Below, piece after piece: positions 1 to 11,640 of a stretch of DNA of 64,000 nucleotides. Origin of the DNA: Benincasa hispida (lineage: Eukaryota; Streptophyta; Magnoliopsida; Cucurbitales; Cucurbitaceae); contig NC_052354.1 in the NCBI RefSeq assembly GCF_009727055.1, forward strand, positions 54,376,760 through 54,440,759. The letters are read 5' to 3'. Under the pieces are notes generated by a model, which saw nothing but the letters and a program-made list of their open reading frames with translations, had not been told where the DNA came from and ran no database searches. Position 1 is the first letter of the stretch, and every line of letters begins with the position of its first letter. Both the position numbers and the translations under genes were made by a program.

Positions 1-1306
1 ACAAAATTTTCTTTACGATATTATCTATACTAGAAAAATAGATAATAAAAGTTGATAGTCAAAAAGTACGAACTTGGATTCAATCATTTTCACTCTATTT
101 TTTCTTATCTATTATTAATTACTTTTTTGAAACATAAACAAAGAACAGAGTTCTTTTTTAAAAAAAAAAAAAGAAAAAAAAAAGTAACGAATGTTATTAT
201 AGGTACAATTGGTCATTCTTCGCATATCTTAATATTCTTTACTTTAAGTATAAACGATTGTAATTTTACCTTTGTTTCATTCAACATGTCTCGTACCAAT
301 AAAGATAATAATTATTTTAAAGGCAAAATATCAATTATACTCTTGAAGTTTAGAGGTTATATCAATTTCAATCCTAAACTAATAATCATATCATTTTAAC
401 CTTGAATTTTCACAAGTGTATCTATCAATTTAAGCCATCCATTATTTTATTTAGATAAATATTGTGTGAGACTTGTAATGTTATCAATTTACACATCTAA
501 CCTTATATAAGTGAATCAAATTAGATTCACAATTAAGATGACTTTGAAAAGTATTCGTTCAAATTACAAATCGTCCATTTTAATTGCAACAAGTCTACAC
601 ACTTATAAGAATTGATGCATTGATGATTTTCAAATATAATACTAATAAATGTTTTTAAATCGATTCACTTATAATAATTTATAAATTTAATTGAAAAAAT
701 TAAAATGTCAACTAAATTCGAAGGAAATGTATAAATTGATATATTAAAGAAAATTTAAGGTTTAAATTAATATATTTACGAAAGCCTAGGTTTAATGATA
801 GACTTAAATTTATAAGATCCAAAGTTATTTTTATCTTTCTTTCTAATTAATGCAAAACAAAAATAAAAGGCAATGGTATTGTTTGAGCAAGAAATCAATT
901 GCACCAAACAGAATATTGTTCCATTCATAATAAAAACAAGAAGTGTGGGGCCTATTGTTGCAATATAGAGAAAATATGTTTAATTTTTTTAGAAACAGCC
1001 AAAAATATGAAAGCAGCTTCTCCAATTTAGGGATCAAAAGTGGTCTGTGCATTCAGGACATAGTGTGACACTACAACAGTGAAGAATTTATAATTCACTA
1101 ATTGCAATAAATTTTTAACAATATTGATTTTGTATTTACTACTAGTCACAGTTCAGTTGATAGTCATTTCATTTTTTTTAAAAAAATAATAATAATTTTA
1201 ATAAATATTATTTTTATTGTAAAAGCAAAAAAAAAAAAACAAAACAAAACAATATAGTTTTCGAGATTTTTTTTTTTTTTGAAAATTCTTATAAATAGAA
1301 AAATCG

Positions 1307-1365
1307 TAAAAATATTTATACTTTTTGCTGGGAATTTTTTGCTATAAGTATAAATATTTTTAAAT
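1307..1365. repeat. Short inverted repeat, MITE-like
   Basis: The left arm (about 1309-1330, AAAATATTTATACTTTTTGC) is mirrored by a right arm (about 1341-1364) that reads TTGCTATAAGTATAAATATT. A short loop separates them. The arms match imperfectly and are AT-rich. It is probably the core of a small non-autonomous DNA element, but no target duplication was identified. Confidence 0.4.
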
Positions 1366-1570
1366 ATTTTTTATATTTAAAAATACCCTTTTTTGTTAGA
1401 GTTTAACAAGAAATTCAAGTGTTCTTTTTAACAAAAGTAAAAATCATGCATAATTAAGAATTTGAGTGAAATTAAAAAATAAAATCATTATCAAATGGGA
1501 CGTTAAATGATTTACTTCAATGTCCATAGATAAATCTATGATCATACTTCTTTTATTTCTTTTTCAATAT

Positions 1571-1815
1571 TCGTTATGTTATTTTTAATCGGAGATTTTA
1601 AAAAATAGAAAAACAAGAAAACTATTTACACAATATAGCAAAATTTTAATCTTCTTTGATAGAGACTGATTGAAGTCTATCAATGATAGAAACTGATAGA
1701 AGTTTATCACTGATAAACGTTGATAGAAGATTTATTAGTGTATATCAGTTTTTTTTTTTTTTTTTGCTATTTCTGTAATTAGTTTGACATTTTTTCTATC
1801 TATAAAATTTTCTTA
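1571..1815. repeat. MITE-like repeat with TGATAGA motifs
   Basis: The block begins near CACAATATAGCAAAATTTT and ends near TTTTTGCTATTTCTGTAATT, so the outer parts are loosely inverted around TAGCAAAA/TTTTGCTA. The middle holds repeated motifs such as TGATAGA and CTATCAATGATAG. The block at 21430-21650 has the same organisation, so the two are likely members of one small non-autonomous family. Confidence 0.45.
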
Positions 1816-4530
1816 TTGAATTTTTATTTTATTTTTCTTTAAAAAAAATCTTATTTACAAAATAAACAATAATTTTCTGTATAGATGAGAACATTATATA
1901 TATAATTAGCCCTTTTATAAAAGGATAAAACTTGATTAAGGGGTAGGTTTGATAACGACTTGGGTTTCGGTTTTTTTTTTCCATTTTTTTTTATTTAATT
2001 AAGTTTATAAACACCAGTAAGATTTCTTTGTTTCTCTATTATCTATTTTTTATTCTAGATTTCTCCCTTTCATAACTAATATACATGACTTTCTTTGTAC
2101 TTCGATTGAGATTCTCTACATGCTCGTTCACCATTCTCGATTAATTTTTTTTTATCGAATATCTTTTTAAACTCCATGGAGTTTGATATTATATTAAAAT
2201 GATACATGAAACATAAACTCTATCTAAATATAAGATTGTGACATCTTTCGACTTTTCTAATCTAAAAATCCACCACACTTTTACCGACCAAGAAAAATCT
2301 AAACAAGTTTAGAAATAATATGAATCATGAAAAAGTAATGTTATATAATAAAATTGATATAAGTGATAAATAATGATGATGAAAAATATGGGGCCAATGG
2401 CAATGGATCACCAATATTTTCTTTTGTTGTTTGGTACACAGAAAAAAGAAAGAAAAAAATGTGATGAACAAAATGATGAAATTTGGTGTTTCTTTTTGGT
2501 GTTTGAGCGAAGGTTTAATATCTCTCTATGGCTTTTGGGTGGGGAAAGAAGAGAGAAAAAGGGGTCATCGCGTGCTTCAACAGCCAGACATAGGTAGCCA
2601 GCTGACCACTCTATCACTCCAAAATTTCATCTTTTTTTAGATCGTTGACTTCTTTTTTTGTCAATCCGATCATAGTTTAGTAGATAAAATATATTAATTA
2701 TCATCTTAAAAGTCGATAGTTTCTTCTCTAATCTCATGATGGTTGATTCTTTCTCTCTCTTAGAGTAATGTGGCTGAAGAGTTTATACATTGTTAGGTAT
2801 ATAAAGAGAAAATATGTGTGGGGATAGAAAAAAAAAAAAAAAAAAAAACTCATACTTCTATTGTAGGAATTAGAAAATAATTGAGAAATTAAATAATAAA
2901 TAGATAAAATTAAGAAACATGAAAATATATACTATGTGAAAAATTGTTACAATCACACAAAATGATCTTGATCCCAGTTACAAGAATATTCTCTCAAAAC
3001 TTTTGTACCACTCATACCATTTTCCTACTCTCGAATCAAAGAATGTACAAAATGGAATTATAATTAATTGGTGTTAGTACATTCGAAACTATGATGATTG
3101 AAAACAAAACCAAATAGACTTCTTTTATAGTGTTTTGGAGTATCCATCACTTTTTTTTAACCTTTTCTATGTAGGACAATTACTCTTTTAATATTTTTTC
3201 AAAACCTTAAAATATGCGAACCTGCATCTAATGGTTATATCAAAAGGTAGTCTTTCTCTAATTTTCTTAAGTTATTTGATGGACTGGAACAATGTGACTG
3301 ATAATTTTACATCGTTAGATAATATAAAGATAAATTTCAAAACGTGTATTTCAAACCTCATTTTGGAAATTATTCATTGTAAGGCTCTCTATCCTTGATC
3401 TCTAATTAATTTTTTGATTGAAGGATCATAAATTTGAATCTTTGCAACTTCATATTTGCGATATAATACTTTTATTATTTTAGAGAAAAAAATTATGTTT
3501 TTCTTTTTCTTCTCCACTTTACCATTCTATAAGAGGATTTAAAAATTTATTTGATGAAGAGTTACATTATGAAAGTAGTGTTTGGGTTTTATAAAATCAC
3601 TTTTAAAAACAATCATTTTTTTGGAGAGACAATTTAAAAGAGGTATAAGCTTTCAATTGAAAAAGAAATAAAGTGAAATACATGATCACCATTCTCTACA
3701 AAATAATTTCTACCTTGACCATATGAAACTATCTTTTTAAAAAAAGGTTGGTTTAAAAAATCTATTGTATTTTCAAAACAAGTCTTTAAGCTATACTATT
3801 ATGTTTCATACTATACCTTTAATTTAACCTCTCTCAAATAATACACATAACATGGAGTTGTTTAACATTCAAAAAGATATATAATAGGATGATTAAGATG
3901 GATTGTCCAATTAATTTATTACTAGCTAATTTGTCACATGTCAGTCTCATCAATTTTCTATCATACCACTAGGGGATCATGGAAAAGATGGTAAAATTTT
4001 GTGTATTTATATTGGAATCATTAGTGCCTTCTTTAACCCTAATTTTCACCTCTTGAGATAGACACCATACATTATTATTTTTTTTTTAAAAAAAAAAAAA
4101 AAACCATTTTTTTAAAAGGGTGTTCCTTATAAAAGGAAAGAGAGAAGTTTTTCAGTGGAAAATTGATAATATGTTGACCTCTTATATTGTTGAATGTATA
4201 AGAAATAAATTCAATTTAAATGGTATATTTTCACATCCATGCATAAATATTTCAAAGTTTGAACATATAGTTCATTAATTATTAAGATCCAATTTGAAAA
4301 CCGTTTTTGCTAAGTCTATATTTCTCATTCTCTCGAATTTTATATTAATATTTCTCAAATTAATTGAAAATCGTTTGAATACTTGGTTAAATTATAAAAA
4401 CAAAAACAAGTTTTAAAAAAAAAATTATAATTTTTGTTTTTAGATTAAAAATCATAAATAAATAAACTTATGGGTGAAAATTAATATTATTTCAGCTTTT
4501 TTCCACCTTGAAAATATAACACAAGCATGC

Positions 4531-4564
<34 letters not shown>

Positions 4565-4749
4565 CTTTTCCTTTTTTTTCTTTCTTTTCCTTTTCCTTTT
4601 GTTTCCTTCTCTTTCTTGGTTGGTAATGAGTAAAACTAAAGAAAATCATAAGCAACGAAGACTAACTTTTTATTTACCTTTTTTGGACTAATTTGAACCA
4701 AATCGAATTACATAGTTTTCTAAATGAATTGATGTCATTATATTAATCC

Positions 4750-4780
<31 letters not shown>

Positions 4781-6239
4781 TATTAAAAAAAGTGAGAGAT
4801 AAAAAGAATAATAAAAGGGAAAATTTTGAAGAAGAGCAAAAAGTAGGATGGAAGGGCATGATGAATTTTTATTGTTCTTTTTCTTTTTGTTCGTGACAAG
4901 GACATGTGAATACCTTTGATAATGCTCATACATACCATGGACAAGAAAAAAGGTTTGTACATTCTCCAAGAAAAATCAAAACATAGATTCCTCTCTCTCT
5001 CTCTCATTCAAACTATTGAAACAATTTAAGAAAGGAGTTGCATTATTTTTAAAATAGGGTTCTAAAGAAAACTTCAAATTATCGAGTCGTTTTAGTTATA
5101 TAGTTTAAGGAATTGACAGAAAGACGCTACCGAGAATAAGCTTCTAAACTTAATTAAAGCGATAAACTTCATTCTAAAATTGACAAATAAAGATAAACAG
5201 GTAAAGCTTAAAGCAAGAAAGAATTGACACAGATTTACGTAGTTTACTAACAGTATATTAGCTAGTTACGTTCACGGGACAGAGGGATAACAATTCTATT
5301 AGAGAATTATTTAGATTATAGAACAAAGACGCTTTTAAGGTTAGAGAGTTTTATATTGCACTTCTCAGTTCTAAGATCATAAACATAAGTAATGTAAAGA
5401 TGAAAATGCATAAATAACTTAGATCAACATGATTCCTATATGAGATCGTTCGAAGCGTCATTCTAAATAATTCACCGTCTAGACATATGAGCACTTAAAA
5501 TTCGGATATCTTAATGACAACTTTAGGTCAATGGCCACAAGATCTATCATTTTTCTTAATTTTATCAATATTTTTTAAAAACTTTTTTACTTTGGGTTTA
5601 AAAGATTAGGAAAGACGACAAAAAGAAAACCCTACATATTTTTCCCTCCCTTTTGTTCTTGGTTCTTTATTTTCTTTTCTCTTTGTCATATGGTATGTAA
5701 AAAGGAGGGGAGAGAGAGAGTCATCACCATAACAAACCAAAAAAAAAAAAAAACTCTCTTTTGGAAGGAAGTCAGGAAAAGATAAATAATAAAATAATTA
5801 AGTTTGTTTGGCAGTAGTCCTTATATTTTTTAAATTTCGTCCATCAAAATTAATTAAATAATAATAATAATAATCTTCATACAAGAAATTACAATATATA
5901 TAAATATATTTCTAAAATTTACAGTAAAAATGTTAATAGATAATAAAAAAATGTTTAAAAAAAACTAATAATAGTGACTAAACTTAAAATTTAATTTACT
6001 GCGTTTAAAAATTTTAAGACTAAAATTGAACTAGTCTTAGAATATAGAGATCATAATAGTATTTTAATATATATATGTATCATGATTGAGAATAGTGTAA
6101 TTATTTACATCACATGAGTTTACAATAGTGATCATCATGAGAATCACATTGAGGCAATTATGGGATTTCTTCTTTTTATACCTTTTTTATATATTTATAT
6201 TAAATTGTACATATTGTAAGTGGAGAAATAAGAGTTCGC

Positions 6240-6825
6240 CAGATGGATAGCCCAAAAATTAGACAAAAAAATATGAAATTATCTGGTCTTTTAAAAAAAT
6301 ATCAAATGACCCTTTGTTGACGTTAAATTCGAGTGAAATTACCAAAATATACTCCCTTGCACGTGGAAAAGTAATCTCGCTCTCGCTCGTCTCGCTCTCT
6401 CTTCTTTTTTTTACTCACAAATCACTATATCTCTCGCTCTCTCTTCTTTTTTTCACTCACAAATCAATATGTCTCTCGCTCTAGCTCATCTCACTCTCTC
6501 TTCGGTTCATCACCCACAAAATCACTCATCTGTCTTGTCTCTTGCTCACCAAAATTGGTCGCATCAGAGCTGCTCGGATGAACTCGTCGTGCTGAAGAAA
6601 AAGAAGAAGACGTACAAAGGAGAAGAAGCTAGAGAAGAAGAAGACAATGTGCAGATAAGATTTCTCGCACTAGAGAAGAAGAGGAAAAAGAAAAAAGAAG
6701 AGCAATAACATAACTTCACGTGATCATGACATTAGCAACGGGACATTTAATAATATTTTTCAAATGTGGGTCATTTATCATTTTAGACCATTAAAATGGA
6801 TTTTTTGGGCAATCAATATGAAGAA
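6240..6825. repeat. Candidate non-autonomous element with CT-rich core
   Basis: The outer parts are inverted around GCCCAAAAATTAGAC (about 6250) and TGGATTTTTTGGGC (about 6797-6810). The core at 6375-6500 repeats a CT-rich unit (CTCTCGCTCTCTCTTCTTTTTTT followed by ACTCACAAATCA) two to three times. A 79-codon frame at 6469-6708 is Ser/His-rich, then Lys/Glu-rich. It reflects this base bias and I do not call it a gene. Confidence 0.35.
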
Positions 6826-6999
6826 ACAAGTACAGAAGACAAATCCTAAACAAATAACAAAAAAAAACTATAATATAATAATAAATAATCCCTCTCATTA
6901 GTAAACAAATAATTATAACAAAACAAAACACCTTTCTTTTTTTTTCTTTTTTTTTTCTGTCTATTTACATAGGATTTTACAAAGAAAGAAATTGGGTAA

Positions 7000-9268
7000 T
7001 TAGAAATAATCAAAATGGTGATTAGGGATTTGGAAAGGTTGTTGTCTTTGTTTTTTGCTCAATTTGGGTAAATAATTAGAAGGGTATTTGGAGTAATTAA
7101 GGTTAGGATTATTGTTGTTGGGGATTTGTGGAGGTCGTACGGATCTAATTAAAGCCCAATTAATTCCTTTGAAAAATTCATGTCTTTTGATTTCAACTGA
7201 ACCTTTTAAACTTCCAATTCTTTTTTTTGGATTTTTCACCAAAAGCTTCTTGATTAAATCCTCAACTTTCACCATTTCTTCATACTCTTTGCTGCTACTA
7301 ATCCCAATTCTTGGAAATCTTAATGGCTGCTTCAATATGTTCATTAATGTCTTCTCATTGTTTTCACCTTTAAATGGGGTTTTTCCGTACAGCATTTCGT
7401 ATAAGAATATCCCCAATGTCCACCAATCCACGCCGCTGCCGTGCCCTTGGCCGGAAATCACCTCCGGCGCCAAATACTCGTGGGTTCCGACGAACGATTT
7501 CGACCTAGCGTTTATTGGTTCCGCTATTAATTCTGGTTCTGGGTCGAATTCCTCGCCGTCGCCGTCGCTGTCCCCGTCTCCGCCGTACACGACGGCGGGT
7601 GCGGCGGCGTGCTCGGTGATGGTGGTGACGGTGGTTGATTTTTTGCGACGGGAGAGGGAGAAACAGGAGAGGACAGGTTGAATGGGAGCGGGCGGCGCAG
7701 AGGTGGTTGAGGTGGTGGAGGAGTAGGATCTGACGTGGCGGTCGTCGGAGGCGGTGGTCCGGCAACGGATGAGCTTTGGAACGACGTCGCATTTGAGACA
7801 GAGATCGAAATCAGATAGCATTATATGGCCGTCTTCTCTAACTAAAACGTTTTCCGGCTTTAAATCTCGGTAAATTATGCCCATCATGTGCATAATTCAA
7901 GGGCTAAAATTATCTCCGCCGCATAAAACCTGTCCCAAACAAAAAAAAAAAACCATTAGTACTGCTAAATCATAAGAATATTGTATTTTGGTACAAGAAA
8001 TTTAGACTTTTGATCACTTACTCGAAAATATATCTTACAGCTAGTTGAAGTAGATTTATATTTTATTTTCAGTACAATAAGTGAGAATATTATGAAGATT
8101 TGAGTCCCTTACTGAGAGTATATACCTGTAAATTATATTTGAAAAAAAGAAAAATAAATAAATTTTTTGCTATCTCGATTGCATTTATCTTTTGTAATTT
8201 AAGTAATTATCTAATAAAACTTGTCATGTATAAATATATATTTTAACAAAATTCTAAAAAAAATTGTGTGAAGGAAAGAAAAACATTGAACCTAGATGCA
8301 ACCTAGACTTTACATAATCATTATTTTTGTTCAATTTTACTTCGTCACGTAATTCTTTTATTCTAAGTTTTGTATATATTTGAGAGATTAAGTGAGATGC
8401 ACAAAGGCAACACTCAAATATCTTTAAATACATACATGGTTGAATAGGTAAAACATAAATATCCAATCACTCACATCCTAACTCAGAACAAACAAATAGC
8501 TATCAAATTATGCTTTTGACTAAATAAATAAATAAGTAGTGTAATTATTAACAGACAAATAATGGAACTATATTGAAAATAGATACATGTTAAAATTCGT
8601 TTTGTAATAATTGACATGCATTGGTTTTTTTATTTAAAAAAGAGAGAGAGAGAAAAAAAAGGAAAAACTTACTTAGCGGAAGAAATGGAGAAACGTTTAT
8701 TGGGTAGACGTAGGCGAGCAGCATACAAATCACCACCAGGACAAAACTCCATAACCAAGCAAGAATAGTGAGAAGCTTCAAAGTCCGCATAAAGCGTAGG
8801 CAAAAACGGATGATCAAGCACTTTCAATATTTCCTTTTCCATATCTGCCCTTCTCTCTTTATTTCTAACACAAACCGCTTCTCTATCAACCACTTTCATT
8901 GCATAAAAGCACTTTGGTAACCCCACCATTGGATTCCTTATCTCACATAAGTAAACACTCCCAATATCTCCACTCCCCACCCGCCGTAGTAGCCGGAAAT
9001 GCTCCAACCCCACTTCCCCTTTCACTCGCCGGAGCCACCGCATCGCCTCCCATCCCACTTCGTTTGCCTTGTGTGGCTTCATCATCATCTGTAATGGTAA
9101 TGTTGGGATATTATTGTCGATGCTGCCGTCTGCCGCTGAGCTGCTGCTTCGGCGACGGCTACCGAAACTGAGGTTGCTCATCCAACTACGAGTCGAGTCG
9201 GGGACGGTTATGGAGGAGGAACAACTGCTGTCGTAGTCCGACCACTCGTCTTTGTTTATGCTTCCCAT
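7000..9268 (-). CDS. PID2: AGC-VIII Ser/Thr protein kinase, PINOID2-like (AGC1-10), with apparent frameshift
   Basis: This is a plant AGC-VIII kinase of the PINOID/WAG group, whose members phosphorylate PIN auxin carriers at the plasma membrane (family knowledge). Exon 1 runs 9268-8673 and exon 2 runs 7929-7000, with a GT-AG intron at 8672-7930. I chose the Met at 9268 (MGSINKDEW...) over one 12 codons upstream because the region after it resembles the family N-terminus. Visible features: glycine loop GSGDIGSV (about residues 98-105), catalytic Lys in YAMK (125), [11 protein letters not shown] in place of DFG (the AGC-VIII hallmark), a roughly 105-residue insertion with a basic SRRKKS patch, GTHEYLAPE, and a C-terminal FDYF of the PDK1-docking FxxF type. 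The assignment to PID2 rests on the N-terminal ITVPDS...[12 protein letters not shown] and the insertion QPVLSCFS, recalled rather than searched. Exon 2 opens in frame as [11 protein letters not shown]. Two bases then stand where a Tyr codon is expected (7895-7894), so the frame breaks before [10 protein letters not shown]. This is either a real lesion or a consensus error. Confidence 0.85.
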
Positions 9269-9430
9269 CGTAGCGCAAACAGAAGAAAAGATCAACAGGT
9301 ACACCAGTATAGCGAAGAAAAGTTTAAGTTTGAGGAATAAATTGAGAAAGTTTTAACAAAAGGAGAGAAGAAAGAAAAAAGAGAGGGTTTGAGGATGGTG
9401 GTTGTGTTGTGGGTTTGTGGGTTTTTTTCT

Positions 9431-9460
9431 TTATATATATGTGTGTGTATATATATAGAC
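9431..9460 (-). promoter_or_regulatory. TATA-rich core promoter of the kinase gene
   Basis: Read on the minus strand, TATATATAC and ATATATATAA lie about 165-190 bases upstream of the chosen start codon. They are followed by a CA-rich leader (ACCCACAAACCCACAACAC). The spacing fits a TATA box with a leader of about 130 bases. No mapped transcript supports it. Confidence 0.45.
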
Positions 9461-9656
9461 AAGTTTGAGTGTGGGCTTTTTTTAGTACAATATTATTATT
9501 ATTGGTAAATATAATTGTTTTCCTTTTTTTTATTTTTTTACTTTATGTTTAAAAAAAAGTGCCACTTTTTTCTTCTTCTTGCTCGCGAGTTGTGTGTGAG
9601 TACTTATGAGTTACTAACTACTATGTAATGTAAAAAACAAAAATAATAATTAAATT

Positions 9657-9950
9657 AAAGGTTAAAAACACTATTTTGATTTATGTGCTTTGGAGTTTTT
9701 GAGCTAGTTTCTTTATTTTGGTTGATTTTTTTTATAAAAAAATTATTATATATTGGCATTAAAATATATATTTTAGAAATATATTCATGTATTTGTACTT
9801 TATTACATTAAAATTATTATTATTATTTAACTAATTTCATCCCAAATTAATTTTCAGGTCTAAACTTAAGATTTATTGTATATGGACTAAAATTAAACAA
9901 AACTCTAAAGTATAGGAACTAAAATGGTATTTTAACATAAATCAAATTAT
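9657..9950. repeat. Small inverted-repeat element, family A
   Basis: The left end reads GGTTAAAAACACTATTTTGA. The right end, reverse complemented, reads GTTAAAATACCATTTTAG followed by TTCCTATACTTTAGAG. Both ends carry the phrase 'NACTTTNGAG', so the element has terminal inverted repeats around an AT-rich core of about 300 bp. Related copies are at 11265-11640 and 63637-64000. Confidence 0.5.
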
Positions 9951-10077
9951 ATGTTTAGTTTATGAACTTTCATATTTGTGTGTTTATTTAGTTTCACTTT
10001 TGAAATATTGGAGACCAAGTAGATACTAACTTGAAAATTTAGAGACTAAATTTATAATTTAACTCAATAATATTAAT

Positions 10078-11035
10078 TATTATTAGGCTAAATTATATAA
10101 AATGCCCCTAAACTTTGTATCTTGTGTCAAAAATATCCTTAAACTTTCCAAAGTGTCAAAAATACTATTAAACTTACAAAATAAGTTTAAAAATACCCTC
10201 GCAAAATTTTATGTTTTAATTTAAAACTTTAGGAAATGTTTGTGGCAAAGACTATCCTAAAACTATAATAATCACCTCTTGCTTACTATTTCAAAACCCC
10301 CAATTGGCTACCGTTAATACTATTTCAAAATCCTCATTTACTACAGTATTTACTATTTGCTACATTTTATACTATCTTACATTAATTATTTTTTTAATCT
10401 TTGCTACAGTGTTTACTATTTTCTTCTCAACCCAAAATAGTTTAAACCTCAAACACATATTATTATATAACCCAAACTAAAATAATCTACACTCAAACAC
10501 AAACTATTATAACTCAACTATAATAACCCTTGGACTATAATAACCAACTCATTATCCCAAATATCCCCTTAGTTTTTATTTTGGTTGTGGAGAAAATTGG
10601 TATAAGAATTGGAAAATAGGATAATAATGAGAATATCTATATAAAAAAATGATGATATTTATATTAATTTGTTTTAAAATTAGTTCTTTCCGAACTCAAG
10701 AAAACTTCAAACAAATTGATTATCATATTAACGATGGGAGCATTCTTAAACAATTATTTTAAAAAAATGACGTATTAACCATTTTTGTTCATATGCTAAT
10801 GGTGGGTATAGTTTTGAACTTTCTTTTTTAACTTTAGGGATATTTTTTAAACTTTTGAAAAATCGGAAGTATCTTTGAAACATAACTTTAATGACTTTCA
10901 TCCAAAACTAACAGTAAGAGTATTTTTAAACTAATTTTTTTAAAGTTTAAGAGTATTTGTGGAACTTTTGAAGAAGTTTTGAAAGTTCGTGACTATTTTT
11001 TTTTACACGGAGTTTTTATAATTTAACCTTGTTAT
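10078..11035. repeat. Inverted-repeat element of about 950 bp, possibly nested
   Basis: The left end GGCTAAATTATATAAAATGC is mirrored at the right end by the complement of GAGTTTTTATAATTTAACC. Both are followed internally by variants of 'AAACTTTNNAAAGTGTCAAAAATA'. A different AT-rich segment at about 10225-10580 seems inserted in it; it contains repeated 'CTACAGTNTTTACTATTT' and ends in AACCAACTCATTATCCCAAA. No transposase is encoded. Confidence 0.45.
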
Positions 11036-11264
11036 TATTAAAATATCATTTTAGCCCATTATTTACTCTCCATTATCCAAATTTAGTTGTTGTATTTTTA
11101 AAAATCTTAAAAATTAACATAAAAGATTCCTTTTTTTTAATTTAATTTAAAGTTTATTGAAAATTTAGATACTAAATTTGGCCATTTGAAAATATAAAAA
11201 AACTAAAAGAAATTGAAACCTAAAGCATATGGACCAAAATAGTCTTTCGACCTAATAATAAAGT

Positions 11265-11640
11265 AGTGGTTAAAAATCATTTTTGGTTTTTGAGCTTTCA
11301 TAAAAGTAAAAATTTAGTCCTAACTAAACTTTAACATGTAGAGTTTTAGTTTTTATACCTTCAATTTTGTAACATTTTAATATATGAACTTTATTAAGCA
11401 TCTAGTTTTTTATACGGTAAAATTTATAATCATTTAGTTCATAGCATGAAAAATGTTACGAGAATCAATGTAGATTTGATAAACTAATTAAGAATCAAAT
11501 ATGCTAATAAACTACAAAGATTAAATCATTATACAATACAATTTGACATTTAATTTTGCATTTTTTTAAGATATGGATTAACTTTGTGTTACAAATGTAA
11601 AAATTGAGAGATTAGATTATTATTTTTTACCAGAGTTCAT
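11265..11640. repeat. Second copy of the family A repeat
   Basis: It starts GGTTAAAAATCATTTTTGG followed by TTTTTGAGCTTTCATAAAAG, and carries AAATTTAGTCCTAACTAAAC. These phrases parallel the start of the copy at 63637. The right end is not clear. Confidence 0.35.

Larger units (their letters stand above)
1..6239. other. AT-rich intergenic DNA, no gene
   Basis: I see no coding region here. The short open frames are AT-rich, low in complexity and overlap on both strands. The stretch contains poly-A/poly-T runs (for example near 2830 and 4090), AT dinucleotide runs at about 4534-4556 and 4750-4772, and small inverted-repeat elements listed separately. Nothing resembles a tRNA, rRNA or known miRNA. 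Confidence 0.6.

Noticed and set aside
6469..6708. 79-codon frame starting MSLALAHLTLSSVHH.
   Set aside because: It lies in a CT-rich tandem repeat and ends in a Lys/Glu-rich run caused by purine bias. No family resemblance.
7112..7681. 189-codon plus-strand frame inside the kinase gene.
   Set aside because: It is antisense to conserved kinase exon 2, whose protein is clearly real.
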